Shown here: positions 1 to 6,590 of the stretch, piece by piece
Position numbering within the stretch: the stretch's first letter is position 1
How the letters are laid out: each line of letters begins with the position of its first letter
Source of the DNA: Aquisalimonas sp.
Lineage (GTDB): Bacteria; Pseudomonadota; Gammaproteobacteria; Nitrococcales; Aquisalimonadaceae
Reading direction: 5' to 3'
Length of the DNA: 7,109 nt
NCBI GenBank assembly: GCA_007133445.1
Contig: SLMR01000040.1
Span: 1 to 7,109, forward strand
The notes under the pieces: generated by a model
Told to the model about the DNA's origin: nothing
The model's database searches: none
Seen by the model: the letters and a program-made list of their open reading frames with translations, nothing else
Program-made: the position numbers and the translations under genes

Positions 1-1352
1 AAATCGGTGCCATCACTCGTCATGCGGGCGGTTACCCCGTCTACGCGGAGGACGGGATCGTTACCGTCCTCGGTCTCACCGACTTGGTTGTTCGGGTCGA
101 AGCTGGTGTCAATCTCGCGAAGACAACACGGCAGGAACCCGAGCGCGAGCCGCGACACGCCCAGGGTGGCTTCGGCAGCGTAAATCAGCGCCTCGAGGGC
201 CTCCCGCGTCCTTGCCCGTGCGGCGACAGCCTGCGGAGTGGCCGCACCCTTTGAGCTGACGATGGCCAGGATCGTGGCGGCTGTCAGGGCATCGTCGGCA
301 ACGCCAACGACTTGGTCCGCCCTGCCCTGGGCGCGCCACGCGGTGTCGTAGGTATCCATCCAAGCATCAACATACTCGGGTCCGCCGACCTCGAAGAAGC
401 CGTCGACAAAGGCCGTACCACCATCAAAAGTGACCAAATCCTGGAACGATTGGGTCGCGTAGCCCTGCTGCTGGATCTGCGATGCCATCTGCGCCTGGGT
501 CAGCAAGTCCGAGAGGTCGCGCATCGTCGGAATATCCGTGCTTCCCGGTGCGTCCCGTTGCTCTACGGATTCCTCGATCAGGGCCTCATCGGAGTGGACG
601 AAATCGGCATCGCTCTCGACCAGGGTGAGCAGGTCCATGTGCGGGATGATGCGCTCAATGAGTGCAAGATCCTCGTCGTCAAATTCTGCCTCCCGGAGTG
701 CAAATGTGTTGTCCTCGCCGTCTAGGGCGTACTGGGCGAGCACGAGCGGTACGAAGGGGAATTCCACATGGTCTGCGTTCGCCGCAGTGATGTCCTCCGG
801 ATACTGCAGCTCGTACGCCTCAGTGGTGTCCTTGACCAGTGTCTCCAGAGTATCGAGGTAGCGCTGCCAGGATCCTTCGTCTCGCTCCGGAAGTGCGTTG
901 ATGTCGACCGTGAATCGCGAGCTGTCGTTGACGCCGTCGGTAATGCGCATCTCGATGGTGGAGCCGTCCGCTTCGACAAGAGGGACCAGGAATTGAATGG
1001 GCCCACCGCGGAAACTCGCCAGCGGAGCGAGAGAGGCATCCGGATTATCATCGGTCAGTGGTGTGGAGTCGCCTGCTTCCCGGTAGCGCACGTGCAGATC
1101 GGCAGCTGTTGCGTCGTCTGGCAGGCCTTCGACGACAACCGGCCTGAAGGGATCAACATTCTCCGTTTCCGCAAGGCTGACGTCAGAAAGCTCCACACCC
1201 CCATCGCCGCTTGATCCGCTGCCATTGGATGGATCGCCTCCGCCCCCGTTGCTGGAATCCGATCCGCCCGAACTGATGCAGCCACCGAGGACAAGCGCCA
1301 GGGCGGCCATGGATGTAACTGAGTTTGCTTTGTTGTAGTTGTTGATAAACAT
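1..1352 (-). CDS. Unrecognised large lipoprotein, 3' end outside window
   Basis: An uninterrupted frame runs from ATG at 1352 off the left edge, giving at least 450 residues. The N-terminus is a lipoprotein signal peptide: a Lys/Asn-containing start, a hydrophobic stretch (about residues 12-22) and a lipobox LGGC with Cys25 as the acylation site. Residues after the Cys are Ile-Ser, not Asp, which by the usual Lol rule favours the outer membrane. Residues 26-52 are a Gly/Ser/Asp/Asn-rich flexible linker. About 53-150 is beta-rich and acidic, perhaps an Ig-like or sandwich domain. About 150-400 is mostly helical, including an Ala-rich stretch near 340-390, and a Cys-Cys pair lies near 407-408. 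Overall it is strongly acidic. The start is supported by AAGGAG six bases upstream. I do not recognise the family and assign no enzymatic role; it may be structural, substrate-binding or surface-exposed. It is divergent from the DUF6279 lipoprotein gene. Confidence 0.85.
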   Translation of the reverse strand, partial: MFINNYNKANSVTSMAALALVLGGCISSGGSDSSNGGGGDPSNGSGSSGDGGVELSDVSLAETENVDPFRPVVVEGLPDDATAADLHVRYREAGDSTPLTDDNPDASLAPLASFRGGPIQFLVPLVEADGSTIEMRITDGVNDSSRFTVDINALPERDEGSWQRYLDTLETLVKDTTEAYELQYPEDITAANADHVEFPFVPLVLAQYALDGEDNTFALREAEFDDEDLALIERIIPHMDLLTLVESDADFVHSDEALIEESVEQRDAPGSTDIPTMRDLSDLLTQAQMASQIQQQGYATQSFQDLVTFDGGTAFVDGFFEVGGPEYVDAWMDTYDTAWRAQGRADQVVGVADDALTAATILAIVSSKGAATPQAVAARARTREALEALIYAAEATLGVSRLALGFLPCCLREIDTSFDPNNQVGETEDGNDPVLRVDGVTARMTSDGTD

Positions 1353-1358
1353 GACTTA

Positions 1359-1364
1359 CTCCTT
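1359..1364 (-). promoter_or_regulatory. Ribosome binding site of the large lipoprotein
   Basis: AAGGAG on the minus strand lies six bases before ATG 1352. It is a near-consensus Shine-Dalgarno sequence at good spacing and fixes the start of the unrecognised lipoprotein. Confidence 0.75.
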
Positions 1365-1702
1365 GATCCTGGCCAGGTGGCGAGTTCTCACCATTTAGGT
1401 GCGTCTAGGGCGGACCGCTGCCTGTCATGGCAGGGGCGGGCTAAGTGGCCACTCACCACGGGGCCTGTTCGATGAGGCAGGGCTCTCGACGGTTTCAAGA
1501 AATCGCTCTTCGTTCACGTCGACGCAGATAACGTGTCCGTCTTGCTCACTCCCGGAATTTGCGTGACAGCGCCGGCGAGAAATGGAGCGCTGTTTGTTCC
1601 CGGGATCGGTAGGGCGTAGCGGAACGGGGCGCTTGCAGGATGGTCCACTTCTGCGTGAGCCATGGTGAGAGAGCCTTTTTCTTTGTCTTCGTAGTGCCGG
1701 CC

Positions 1703-1736
1703 ACCATACCGTCGCGAACCTTACAGTGACCTTACA
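1703..1736 (-). promoter_or_regulatory. Candidate OmpR/PhoB-family operator and -10 element
   Basis: Read on the minus strand, TGTAAGG occurs twice (1736-1730 and 1725-1719), separated by four bases (TCAC). The exact repeat is 8 bases, ACCTTACA on the plus strand, with an 11-base period. Ten bases after the second copy comes TATGGT (1708-1703), a 4/6 match to a -10 box. Two direct half-sites one helical turn apart replacing the -35 box is the known architecture of activator sites of OmpR/PhoB-family response regulators (Pho box; the PmrA box is YTTAAK-N5-YTTAAK). The repeat is seen directly; the regulator identity is inference. Transcription would start near 1696 and run toward the large lipoprotein, leaving a leader of about 345 bases. 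Alternatively the repeat acts on the plus-strand gene. Confidence 0.35.
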
Positions 1737-1854
1737 AGAGCAGATCCGGCAGTCCCCGACGATATCAGTCGCTGGGCCCAAGTCGGAAGCTGCCCTGGGA
1801 TCTCTCGGTTGACGCAGAAGCTGCCTACAGTGTGCCTGGCCCGAGGGAATGGTT

Positions 1855-1860
1855 GGAGAG
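1855..1860 (+). promoter_or_regulatory. Ribosome binding site deciding a GTG start
   Basis: GGAGAG lies five bases before GTG 1866. It favours that start over the in-frame TTG at 1809, which lies 57 bases upstream and would bury the signal peptide behind 19 extra residues. Confidence 0.65.
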
Positions 1861-1865
1861 CTACA

Positions 1866-2693
1866 GTGACGAAAAAATTGCGCATGGCGGGTTTCCTGGT
1901 AGCCCTCATGGTCCTGCTCTCGTCATGCAGTCGCCTCGAGTTCGCCTATGAGTACGGCGACTGGTTTGCCGCACGGCGCGTTGCCAGTTACCTGGATCTG
2001 GACCGGGCGCAGCGGCACGATTTCCGGTCCGGGCTGCAGGCATACCGCGATTTTCACCGCGTCGAACGGCTGCCGGAACTGGTCTCGCTGCTCGAGGATC
2101 TTGAGGCCCTGCTGGCCGACCCTGCGCCGGGGCGGGATGACGTGGCCGCGAGTGTCTACGTTGGTGAGGCCGTGCTTGCCGGCGCAGTGGCTGACCTTAT
2201 TCCCCTGGCTGCCACGACCCTGAGCGGCTTGTCGCCGGCGCAGATCGCTCACCTGGAGCAGCAGCTTGCCGATGGCCGCAGGGCGTTCGCGGAGGATGTG
2301 GCGCCGGATCGCGGTGATCGCCTGCAAGAGAGGGTGGAGAGGTGGACCGGCCCCCTGTCCGATGCTCAGACCGAGCAGCTACGGGCCTGCCACGCGCGTG
2401 CGCCGGACGTCACGTCCGAGTGGCTGGACTGGCGGGCCGAGCAGGACGGGCAGCTGGTGGGCCTGCTGCGCGAGCAATCCCACCCGGAACCGATCGCTGA
2501 GTTCCTCCATGCGTGGTGGCTGGATGCCAATGCCCGCCCGGAACCCCTGCGCCAGGCTCGCGCCAGGACGCGCGAGGTCTGGCTCGACTGCGCGCCGGCG
2601 CTGCTCGCCAGCCTGTCCGACGAGCAGCGCCGGAGCGCCCACTCGTCTCTGAGCGGATACCGGGAGGATTTCCTCTCTCTGGCGGCGCGCTGA
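1866..2693 (+). CDS. DUF6279 family lipoprotein
   Basis: The product is 275 residues. It begins with a classic lipoprotein signal peptide: Lys-Lys-x-Arg, a hydrophobic core at residues 8-18, and lipobox LSSC with Cys21. The next residue is Ser, so outer-membrane sorting is likely. The mature start, SRLEFAYEYGDW followed by SYLDLDRAQR, matches the pattern I know from DUF6279 lipoproteins: Cys-Ser, an aromatic Tyr...Asp-Trp segment, then a Tyr-hydrophobic-Asp-Leu motif. The remainder is almost entirely alpha-helical, rich in Leu, Ala, Arg, Glu and Asp, with a second Leu-Ser-x-x-Gln repeat-like helix start (LSPAQIAHL, LSDAQTEQL, LSDEQRRSA). The function of the family is not established, and no catalytic motif is visible. 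The GTG start is chosen for its ribosome binding site and because it places the signal peptide at the N-terminus. The gene converges with the SDR gene. Confidence 0.85.
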   Translation: MTKKLRMAGFLVALMVLLSSCSRLEFAYEYGDWFAARRVASYLDLDRAQRHDFRSGLQAYRDFHRVERLPELVSLLEDLEALLADPAPGRDDVAASVYVGEAVLAGAVADLIPLAATTLSGLSPAQIAHLEQQLADGRRAFAEDVAPDRGDRLQERVERWTGPLSDAQTEQLRACHARAPDVTSEWLDWRAEQDGQLVGLLREQSHPEPIAEFLHAWWLDANARPEPLRQARARTREVWLDCAPALLASLSDEQRRSAHSSLSGYREDFLSLAAR

Positions 2694-2723
2694 CAGGCTC
2701 GTGGGGCGCGGCTAGGCCTTCAT

Positions 2724-2745
2724 CCAGGGCGCGTAGCCGCCCTGG
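2724..2745. terminator. Hairpin between convergent genes, possible bidirectional terminator
   Basis: CCAGGGCG (2724-2731) and CGCCCTGG (2738-2745) form a perfect 8-base GC-rich stem with a 6-base loop. It lies between the ends of the DUF6279 gene (2693) and the SDR gene (2797), where a shared terminator is expected. No T tract follows on either strand, so it is not a textbook intrinsic terminator. Confidence 0.4.
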
Positions 2746-2796
2746 CACAACAGCCCACCGCCCAGTAAGTGCGCAAAGCTCCGGTTCGATGTGCCG

Positions 2797-3600
2797 CTAT
2801 GCGAACTTGCACGTCAGCCCGCCGTCCACCACCAGGCTCTGTCCGGTAATGTACTTCGCTTCATCGGAGGCGAGAAAGACCATCGCGTTGGCGACGTCCC
2901 AGGCATCCCCCATGCTGCCCGTGGGGCACTGGGCGTTCCGCTTCGCCACCATTTCCTGCTGATCCTTGGCGGAGTAACCTTCGTGGAGCCCCTGGTAGAT
3001 CATGGGCGTGTCCATCAGCCCGGGCAGAATGCAGTTAGCGCGAATGCCGCGGCTGGCGTACTGCAGCGCGACGCTCTGGCAGAGCTGGGCGACAGCGGCC
3101 TTGGTTGCGCTGTAGCTGACGTAGGGCACGCCGGTGTAGCGGATTCCGGCGATGGACCCCGTAACCAGGATCACGCCCTTGCCCTGCCGCTCCATGACCG
3201 GTAGCACGTGTTTGCAGGTGAGGAATGCGCTGGTCAGGTTGACGTCCAGCGCACGGTGCCAGGCGCTCTCCTCGAGCTCCACCGGACCGCCCAGTTCGAC
3301 GATGCCGATGTTGTTGTGCATCACGTCGACGCCGCCGTAGGTTGCCACGCAGGCGTCCACCATTGCCTTGACCGTGGCCGAGTCGGTGGCGTCGGCCTGG
3401 TGAGCGGTGGCTTCCAGGCCTTCCTTGCGAATGATGTCGACGGTTTCCTGGGCGGCATCGCCGTTGATGTCCACGGCAAAGACCTTGGCACCCTCCCGGG
3501 CGGCCTGAACGGCGGCGGCCTTGCCGTTGCCCCAGCCGGTGTCGATGGACCCGGCGCCGATGACCATCACGACGCGATCCTGCAGGCGTTGGCTGCTCAT
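2797..3600 (-). CDS. Short-chain dehydrogenase/reductase (SDR) family oxidoreductase
   Basis: This 267-residue protein has the usual classical-SDR length and motifs. The glycine-rich nucleotide loop is at residues 13-27 (GAGSIDTGWGNGK). Asp44 after the second strand (VFAVD) suggests NAD(H) rather than NADP(H). Asp70 fits the adenine-contacting residue, the NNxG motif is at 96-99, Asn121 is the structural/catalytic Asn, and the catalytic set is Ser149, Tyr163 and Lys167 (YxxxK). The C-terminus, ITGQSLVVDGG, is typical of the family. It should oxidise an alcohol or reduce a carbonyl in the cytoplasm; the substrate cannot be read from sequence, though 3-hydroxyacyl or alcohol substrates would fit the neighbours. 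The glycine loop is longer than canonical and its usual leading Thr is Ile14, so it belongs to the GxGWGNGK-type subgroup. Start at 3600 is chosen over an in-frame ATG at 3651 because GGAGGAGA precedes it and 3651 overlaps the predicted -10 box. It is divergent from the LAL regulator. Confidence 0.93.
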   Translation of the reverse strand: MSSQRLQDRVVMVIGAGSIDTGWGNGKAAAVQAAREGAKVFAVDINGDAAQETVDIIRKEGLEATAHQADATDSATVKAMVDACVATYGGVDVMHNNIGIVELGGPVELEESAWHRALDVNLTSAFLTCKHVLPVMERQGKGVILVTGSIAGIRYTGVPYVSYSATKAAVAQLCQSVALQYASRGIRANCILPGLMDTPMIYQGLHEGYSAKDQQEMVAKRNAQCPTGSMGDAWDVANAMVFLASDEAKYITGQSLVVDGGLTCKFA

Positions 3601-3606
3601 GCTGCT

Positions 3607-3615
3607 CTCTCCTCC
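3607..3615 (-). promoter_or_regulatory. Ribosome binding site of the SDR gene
   Basis: GGAGGAGAG on the minus strand holds two overlapping Shine-Dalgarno cores, six and ten bases before ATG 3600. It supports that start over the upstream ATG at 3651, which has no such site. Confidence 0.75.
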
Positions 3616-3646
3616 AGCTCGTTGCGGTTTTCTTGGCCTTGAAGCA

Positions 3647-3652
3647 ACCATA
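3647..3652 (-). promoter_or_regulatory. Weak -10 element of the SDR promoter
   Basis: TATGGT on the minus strand (4/6 match to TATAAT) lies 46 bases before the SDR start codon. No good -35 box is found 16-18 bases upstream, as expected for an activator-dependent promoter. The C6/G6 palindrome at 3676-3691 would fall at about -36 to -51 from this element. Confidence 0.35.
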
Positions 3653-3675
3653 CGAGTGCCCGCGCCACAGTCGCA

Positions 3676-3691
3676 CCCCCCTAAAGGGGGG
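3676..3691. promoter_or_regulatory. C6-TAAA-G6 near-palindrome, candidate activator operator
   Basis: CCCCCCTAAAGGGGGG has 7-base arms (CCCCCCT/AGGGGGG) around two central A bases. It is followed on the plus strand by ATC, so GGGGAT at 3688-3693 matches the first part of the known E. coli MalT box GGGGAKGAGG. It lies in the divergent promoter region of the SDR and the MalT-class regulator, about 85 bases upstream of the regulator's first possible ATG. That it is the regulator's own binding site is inference. Confidence 0.5.
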
Positions 3692-3695
3692 ATCT

Positions 3696-3710
3696 CGGCA
3701 ACTGTTGCCG
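3696..3710. promoter_or_regulatory. Second inverted repeat in the divergent promoter
   Basis: CGGCAAC-T-GTTGCCG is a perfect inverted repeat with 7-base arms and one central base, four bases to the right of the C6/G6 palindrome. It could be a second dimer site, the operator of a different regulator, or a hairpin in the regulator's leader. Confidence 0.45.
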
Positions 3711-3722
3711 GGTGGCCAGCAA

Positions 3723-3740
3723 GTTACCGTTTGCGGTGAC
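3723..3740. promoter_or_regulatory. Third, imperfect inverted repeat
   Basis: GTTACCG-TTTG-CGGTGAC has 7-base arms with one mismatch and a 4-base centre. It lies 35 bases before the first possible start of the regulator, where it could overlap that gene's promoter and act in autoregulation. Confidence 0.35.
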
Positions 3741-3774
3741 GTTTCCGTAGACTGGAGCAGTGTGATCATCGCAA

Positions 3775-6549
3775 ATGCTGGAACGGGTCAGCACGCAGCG
3801 GCGTTGCCGCGCCTGGACGCCGTGCCACTCAATCACCCGGCGCGTCGTGTCAACCATGGAAAAGTCGCAATCTGCCTCGGAGATCCAGGCACTCGATGTG
3901 CCTCACACCATTCTCCGCCCGCCCCACAGCGGGCTGGATCTGATTGCCCGGCCGCACATCTTCGGCGCCATCACCGGGCTGCGTCCCGGGGCCGTGGCAA
4001 AGCTGGTCGCCCCTGCCGGAGCGGGCAAGACCACCGTGCTCGGGCAGGCCCATGCACAGTTGTCGGACAGCGGTGTGGGTGTGGCCTGGTTGTCCGTGAC
4101 GCCGTTGGCAAACGACCACCATCGTTTCCTGCTCCAGCTCATTGCCGCGGTGCGGGTCGCTGAGCCTCAGTTCGCGGCGACATTGCCGGCATTGCTCGAG
4201 GGGGCCACGGCGCGGACGTACCAGGACGTGGCCATGAAACTGGCGCTGGCCTTCTCGCGGGACGTGAAGCGCCGCCTGGTGCTGTTCATCGATGATTATC
4301 ACTGCATTGATCTGCCGGTGATCCACCAGACCGTGGCCATGCTGCTGGACCATTTACCGCCGGAGGTGTCCCTGGTCATCGGTTCCCGCGCCGAGCCCGA
4401 TCTCCCCGTGAGCATGCTCCGCGCCAATGGCCGGCTGGTGGAACTGGACTGGGACGATCTGCGGTTTTCCGAAGACGAAGCCGCGCAGCTGTTCAGCTTG
4501 CGTGGATGTGCTCTCACCCCGGAGCAGTTGCAGGCCGTGCATGCCGAGACGGAGGGGTGGGCTACCGGGCTGCAGCTGGTCAGCATCGACCTGGCCGGGA
4601 ACCCTGTGGCGCGTACGGCTTCGCCCCGCATTCTGCCGCGGCAGCTGCAGGTGACGGACTACTGGCAAGAGGTGGTGCTGGATCGGCTGCCGCAGACGTC
4701 GCAGGCGTTCCTCCTGCGAACCAGCGTACTGGATGCGCTGACGCCGGACCTCTGCGATGCGTTGACGGAGAATGCCAGCGGTGGCGAGGTGCTTGGCCAG
4801 TTGGAGCGGCTCAACCTGTTCACCTTTCGGCTGGATGATGACGGCCTCTGGTATCGCTACCACCATCTGTTCCGGGAGTTCCTGCTGGCCCGCCTCGGTG
4901 AGCAGTATCCGCGCCTGCTGGATTGGCTGCACGTCCGAGCCAGTGAGTGGTTCGAGCAGCATGGGTACAACGCAGAGGCCGTTGATTTCGCGCTACGCGG
5001 GCATGATGCAGAACGCGCCGCCCGACTGCTCGTGTCCTACGGCCGCTCTCTGTTTCGCGCCGGCCGCTTCAAGGAGTTGCGCCTGGCTCTGGGGCAGCTG
5101 CCGGAGCCTCTGCTGGCGAGCTCGGCGGAGCTTTGCATTCTGAACGGCTGGTCTTACGCGTATGGCGGCGAGTTCGAGCGCGCGCATACGTGGGCGGAAG
5201 CGGGGCAGGCAGCGGCGGCAGGTCTCCCGGATGAGGACGCGCTGGAAGGCGAGATCGCCGTGCTGCAAGGGGCACTGGGCGTCATCCAGCACGACAAGCC
5301 CGATCGGCAAGCCGTAAACACCGCACGGCTGGAGCGGCTGGAGCATTCGGACAGCTCCGTGCAGGCGTTCGCGCATATCGTACTCGGTTACATTCACCGT
5401 GCCGACGGCCGTCTGGATGCGGCGGAGAAGGACATTGACCAGGCCATTCGCTGCGCCGAGCGTAGCGACTGTTCACTGATCAACATGCTCGCGCGGTTCA
5501 ATCATGCCGCCCTGGCCCTGTTGCGGGGCGAGCGCAGCGTGGCGGAAAGCAGTGCCCGCGGCAGCATCCGCCTGGCTGAAGGGAGGCACTGGAGCGAAGG
5601 CATGGGGACGGCATTCACCCGCGCCCAACTTGGCACGATCCTCTATCAGGCGAACAGAATCCAGGACGGACTGGTCGAGTTGAACGATGCCATCGCCATC
5701 CTGCGTGCCACCGAGGCGTACGGGTTTCTGGGGGTGGCGCTGTTGATGCGTGCGCAGGCGTTGTGGGCGGGTGGCTGGCGTGCCAAGGCGCAGATCGATC
5801 TCCGGGACGCGGGGGAGATCGGTGAGAGCCGCCAGGTGGCGCGTGTGCGTTTCCGGAAGTCCCTGCTTGAGGCCAGGATGGCGCTGTCCGAAGGCGAGGT
5901 CGAGCGGGCGCGGCGCTATCTGCAGCGTGCCGAGGCCATGATCGGCGACACCTCTGCTCCACCGCCCTGGTCCGAGCACGCCGAGATGGCGGGATTGGTT
6001 GCCGCGCGTCTGGCGGCCGTCCAGCGGCGCTGGCAGGCGTCCATGGACCACCTGGACAAGGTGACGGCCAGCATGGCTGCGACAGGGCGCTGGCACCCCT
6101 GGCTGGAGGCGCGCGCGTTGACTGTCGAGGTCCTGTGTGCGCAGAACCGGCCGGATGATGCCGATGCTGTGCTGATGGAAGCACTGGAGTTTGCCAGCCA
6201 GGAGGAGCTCTGGCAGCCGTTCTTTGAGGCCGGTCGCCGTTTACGCGAGCGCGTGTCGCGTCTGGCGCGGGCCAGACGCCTGCGGGCGGCAGTGGTCCTG
6301 GATGGGCTCCTGGCGGCGCCTTTGCCTGCAGCCGGTAGCGGCTGCTGCGAGCCTCTGCATGCCCGCGAGCGTCAGATTCTGGCGCTGGTGGCAGACGGCG
6401 TGACGAACCGCGAAATCGGCCGGCGTCTGTACCTCTCGGAAGAGACGGTGAAGTGGTACCTGAAGGGGCTGTACCGCAAGCTTGACGTGGAAAACCGCAC
6501 CGCGGCCGTTGCACGGGCCCGGGAACTGAGCCTGCTGGACGAGGGCTGA
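3775..6549 (+). CDS. LuxR-family ATP-dependent regulator of the MalT/AlkS (LAL) class
   Basis: From ATG 3775 the product is 924 residues. It has the full LAL layout: an N-terminal STAND-type ATPase with Walker A (PAGAGKTT, 80-87) and Walker B (LVLFIDD, 168-174), and family blocks SRAEPDLP (204-211), RFSEDEA (230-236), EGWATGLQL (260-268), FLLRTSVLD (312-320) and WYRYHHLFREFL (359-370). A long helical TPR-like region spans about 390-830. The C-terminal LuxR-type helix-turn-helix (861-924) contains REIGRRLYLSEETVKWYL. Such proteins bind an inducer through the helical region, oligomerise with ATP and activate transcription, as MalT does with maltotriose and AlkS with alkanes; the ligand here is unknown. 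Placement between an SDR and a thiolase suggests control of a catabolic set. The start is unresolved: neither ATG 3775 nor ATG 3856 has a good ribosome binding site. The extension has high third-position GC, but a start at 3856 gives 897 residues, close to MalT (901). Confidence 0.93.
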   Translation: MLERVSTQRRCRAWTPCHSITRRVVSTMEKSQSASEIQALDVPHTILRPPHSGLDLIARPHIFGAITGLRPGAVAKLVAPAGAGKTTVLGQAHAQLSDSGVGVAWLSVTPLANDHHRFLLQLIAAVRVAEPQFAATLPALLEGATARTYQDVAMKLALAFSRDVKRRLVLFIDDYHCIDLPVIHQTVAMLLDHLPPEVSLVIGSRAEPDLPVSMLRANGRLVELDWDDLRFSEDEAAQLFSLRGCALTPEQLQAVHAETEGWATGLQLVSIDLAGNPVARTASPRILPRQLQVTDYWQEVVLDRLPQTSQAFLLRTSVLDALTPDLCDALTENASGGEVLGQLERLNLFTFRLDDDGLWYRYHHLFREFLLARLGEQYPRLLDWLHVRASEWFEQHGYNAEAVDFALRGHDAERAARLLVSYGRSLFRAGRFKELRLALGQLPEPLLASSAELCILNGWSYAYGGEFERAHTWAEAGQAAAAGLPDEDALEGEIAVLQGALGVIQHDKPDRQAVNTARLERLEHSDSSVQAFAHIVLGYIHRADGRLDAAEKDIDQAIRCAERSDCSLINMLARFNHAALALLRGERSVAESSARGSIRLAEGRHWSEGMGTAFTRAQLGTILYQANRIQDGLVELNDAIAILRATEAYGFLGVALLMRAQALWAGGWRAKAQIDLRDAGEIGESRQVARVRFRKSLLEARMALSEGEVERARRYLQRAEAMIGDTSAPPPWSEHAEMAGLVAARLAAVQRRWQASMDHLDKVTASMAATGRWHPWLEARALTVEVLCAQNRPDDADAVLMEALEFASQEELWQPFFEAGRRLRERVSRLARARRLRAAVVLDGLLAAPLPAAGSGCCEPLHARERQILALVADGVTNREIGRRLYLSEETVKWYLKGLYRKLDVENRTAAVARARELSLLDEG

Positions 6550-6574
6550 GCCGCACCTGTGCCCGACTCAGCCC
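6543..6574. terminator. Hairpin spanning the regulator stop codon
   Basis: GGGCTGAG (6543-6550) and CTCAGCCC (6567-6574) form a perfect 8-base stem. The loop contains a further GCAC/GTGC pair (6553-6562), giving an extended hairpin between convergent genes that end at 6549 and 6591. The left arm includes the regulator's TGA stop. There is no T tract, so a shared terminator is likely but not classical. Confidence 0.4.
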
Positions 6575-6590
6575 GCGCCCGGCGGAAACG

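Larger units (their letters stand above)
1353..1865. other. Divergent intergenic region without a confident gene
   Basis: This 513-base stretch separates the two divergent lipoprotein genes. Frames can be drawn through it, including minus-strand frames of 118 codons (1425-1781) and 49 codons (1514-1663). They lack a good ribosome binding site, show no family resemblance, and the 49-codon frame has third-position GC of only about 60%, below the neighbouring genes. The region holds the lipoprotein ribosome binding site at its left end, a tandem 8-base repeat near 1718-1736, and the ribosome binding site of the DUF6279 gene at its right end. A weak inverted repeat (CTGCC/GGCAG, 1418-1433) is also present. 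It most likely carries the two promoters and a long 5' leader. Confidence 0.6.

Noticed and set aside
312..1214. Plus-strand frames of 137, 107 and 148 codons opposite the large lipoprotein
   Set aside because: They are antisense to a continuous 450-codon frame with a signal peptide and a ribosome binding site, and show no family features.
1418..1433. CTGCC/GGCAG inverted repeat as a terminator
   Set aside because: Only five paired bases and no T tract; it is not where a gene end is evident.
1425..1781. Minus-strand frame of 118 codons in the divergent intergenic region
   Set aside because: No ribosome binding site before its ATG, Arg/Ser/Pro/Cys-rich translation typical of out-of-frame GC-rich DNA, no recognised family, and it spans the predicted promoter repeat.
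1809..1836. TTGACG as a -35 box for the DUF6279 gene, or TTG 1809 as its start
   Set aside because: No acceptable -10 sequence is found 16-18 bases downstream. As a start codon it lacks a ribosome binding site and places the signal peptide internally.
3598..3651. Longer SDR start at ATG 3651
   Set aside because: No ribosome binding site, adds 17 residues unlike SDR N-termini, and overlaps the predicted -10 box, while ATG 3600 has a strong GGAGGAGAG.
3035..3769. Minus-strand frame of 244 codons overlapping the SDR gene
   Set aside because: Its translation is Arg/Gly/His-rich and lies in a shifted frame over a gene with intact SDR motifs; there is no independent evidence.
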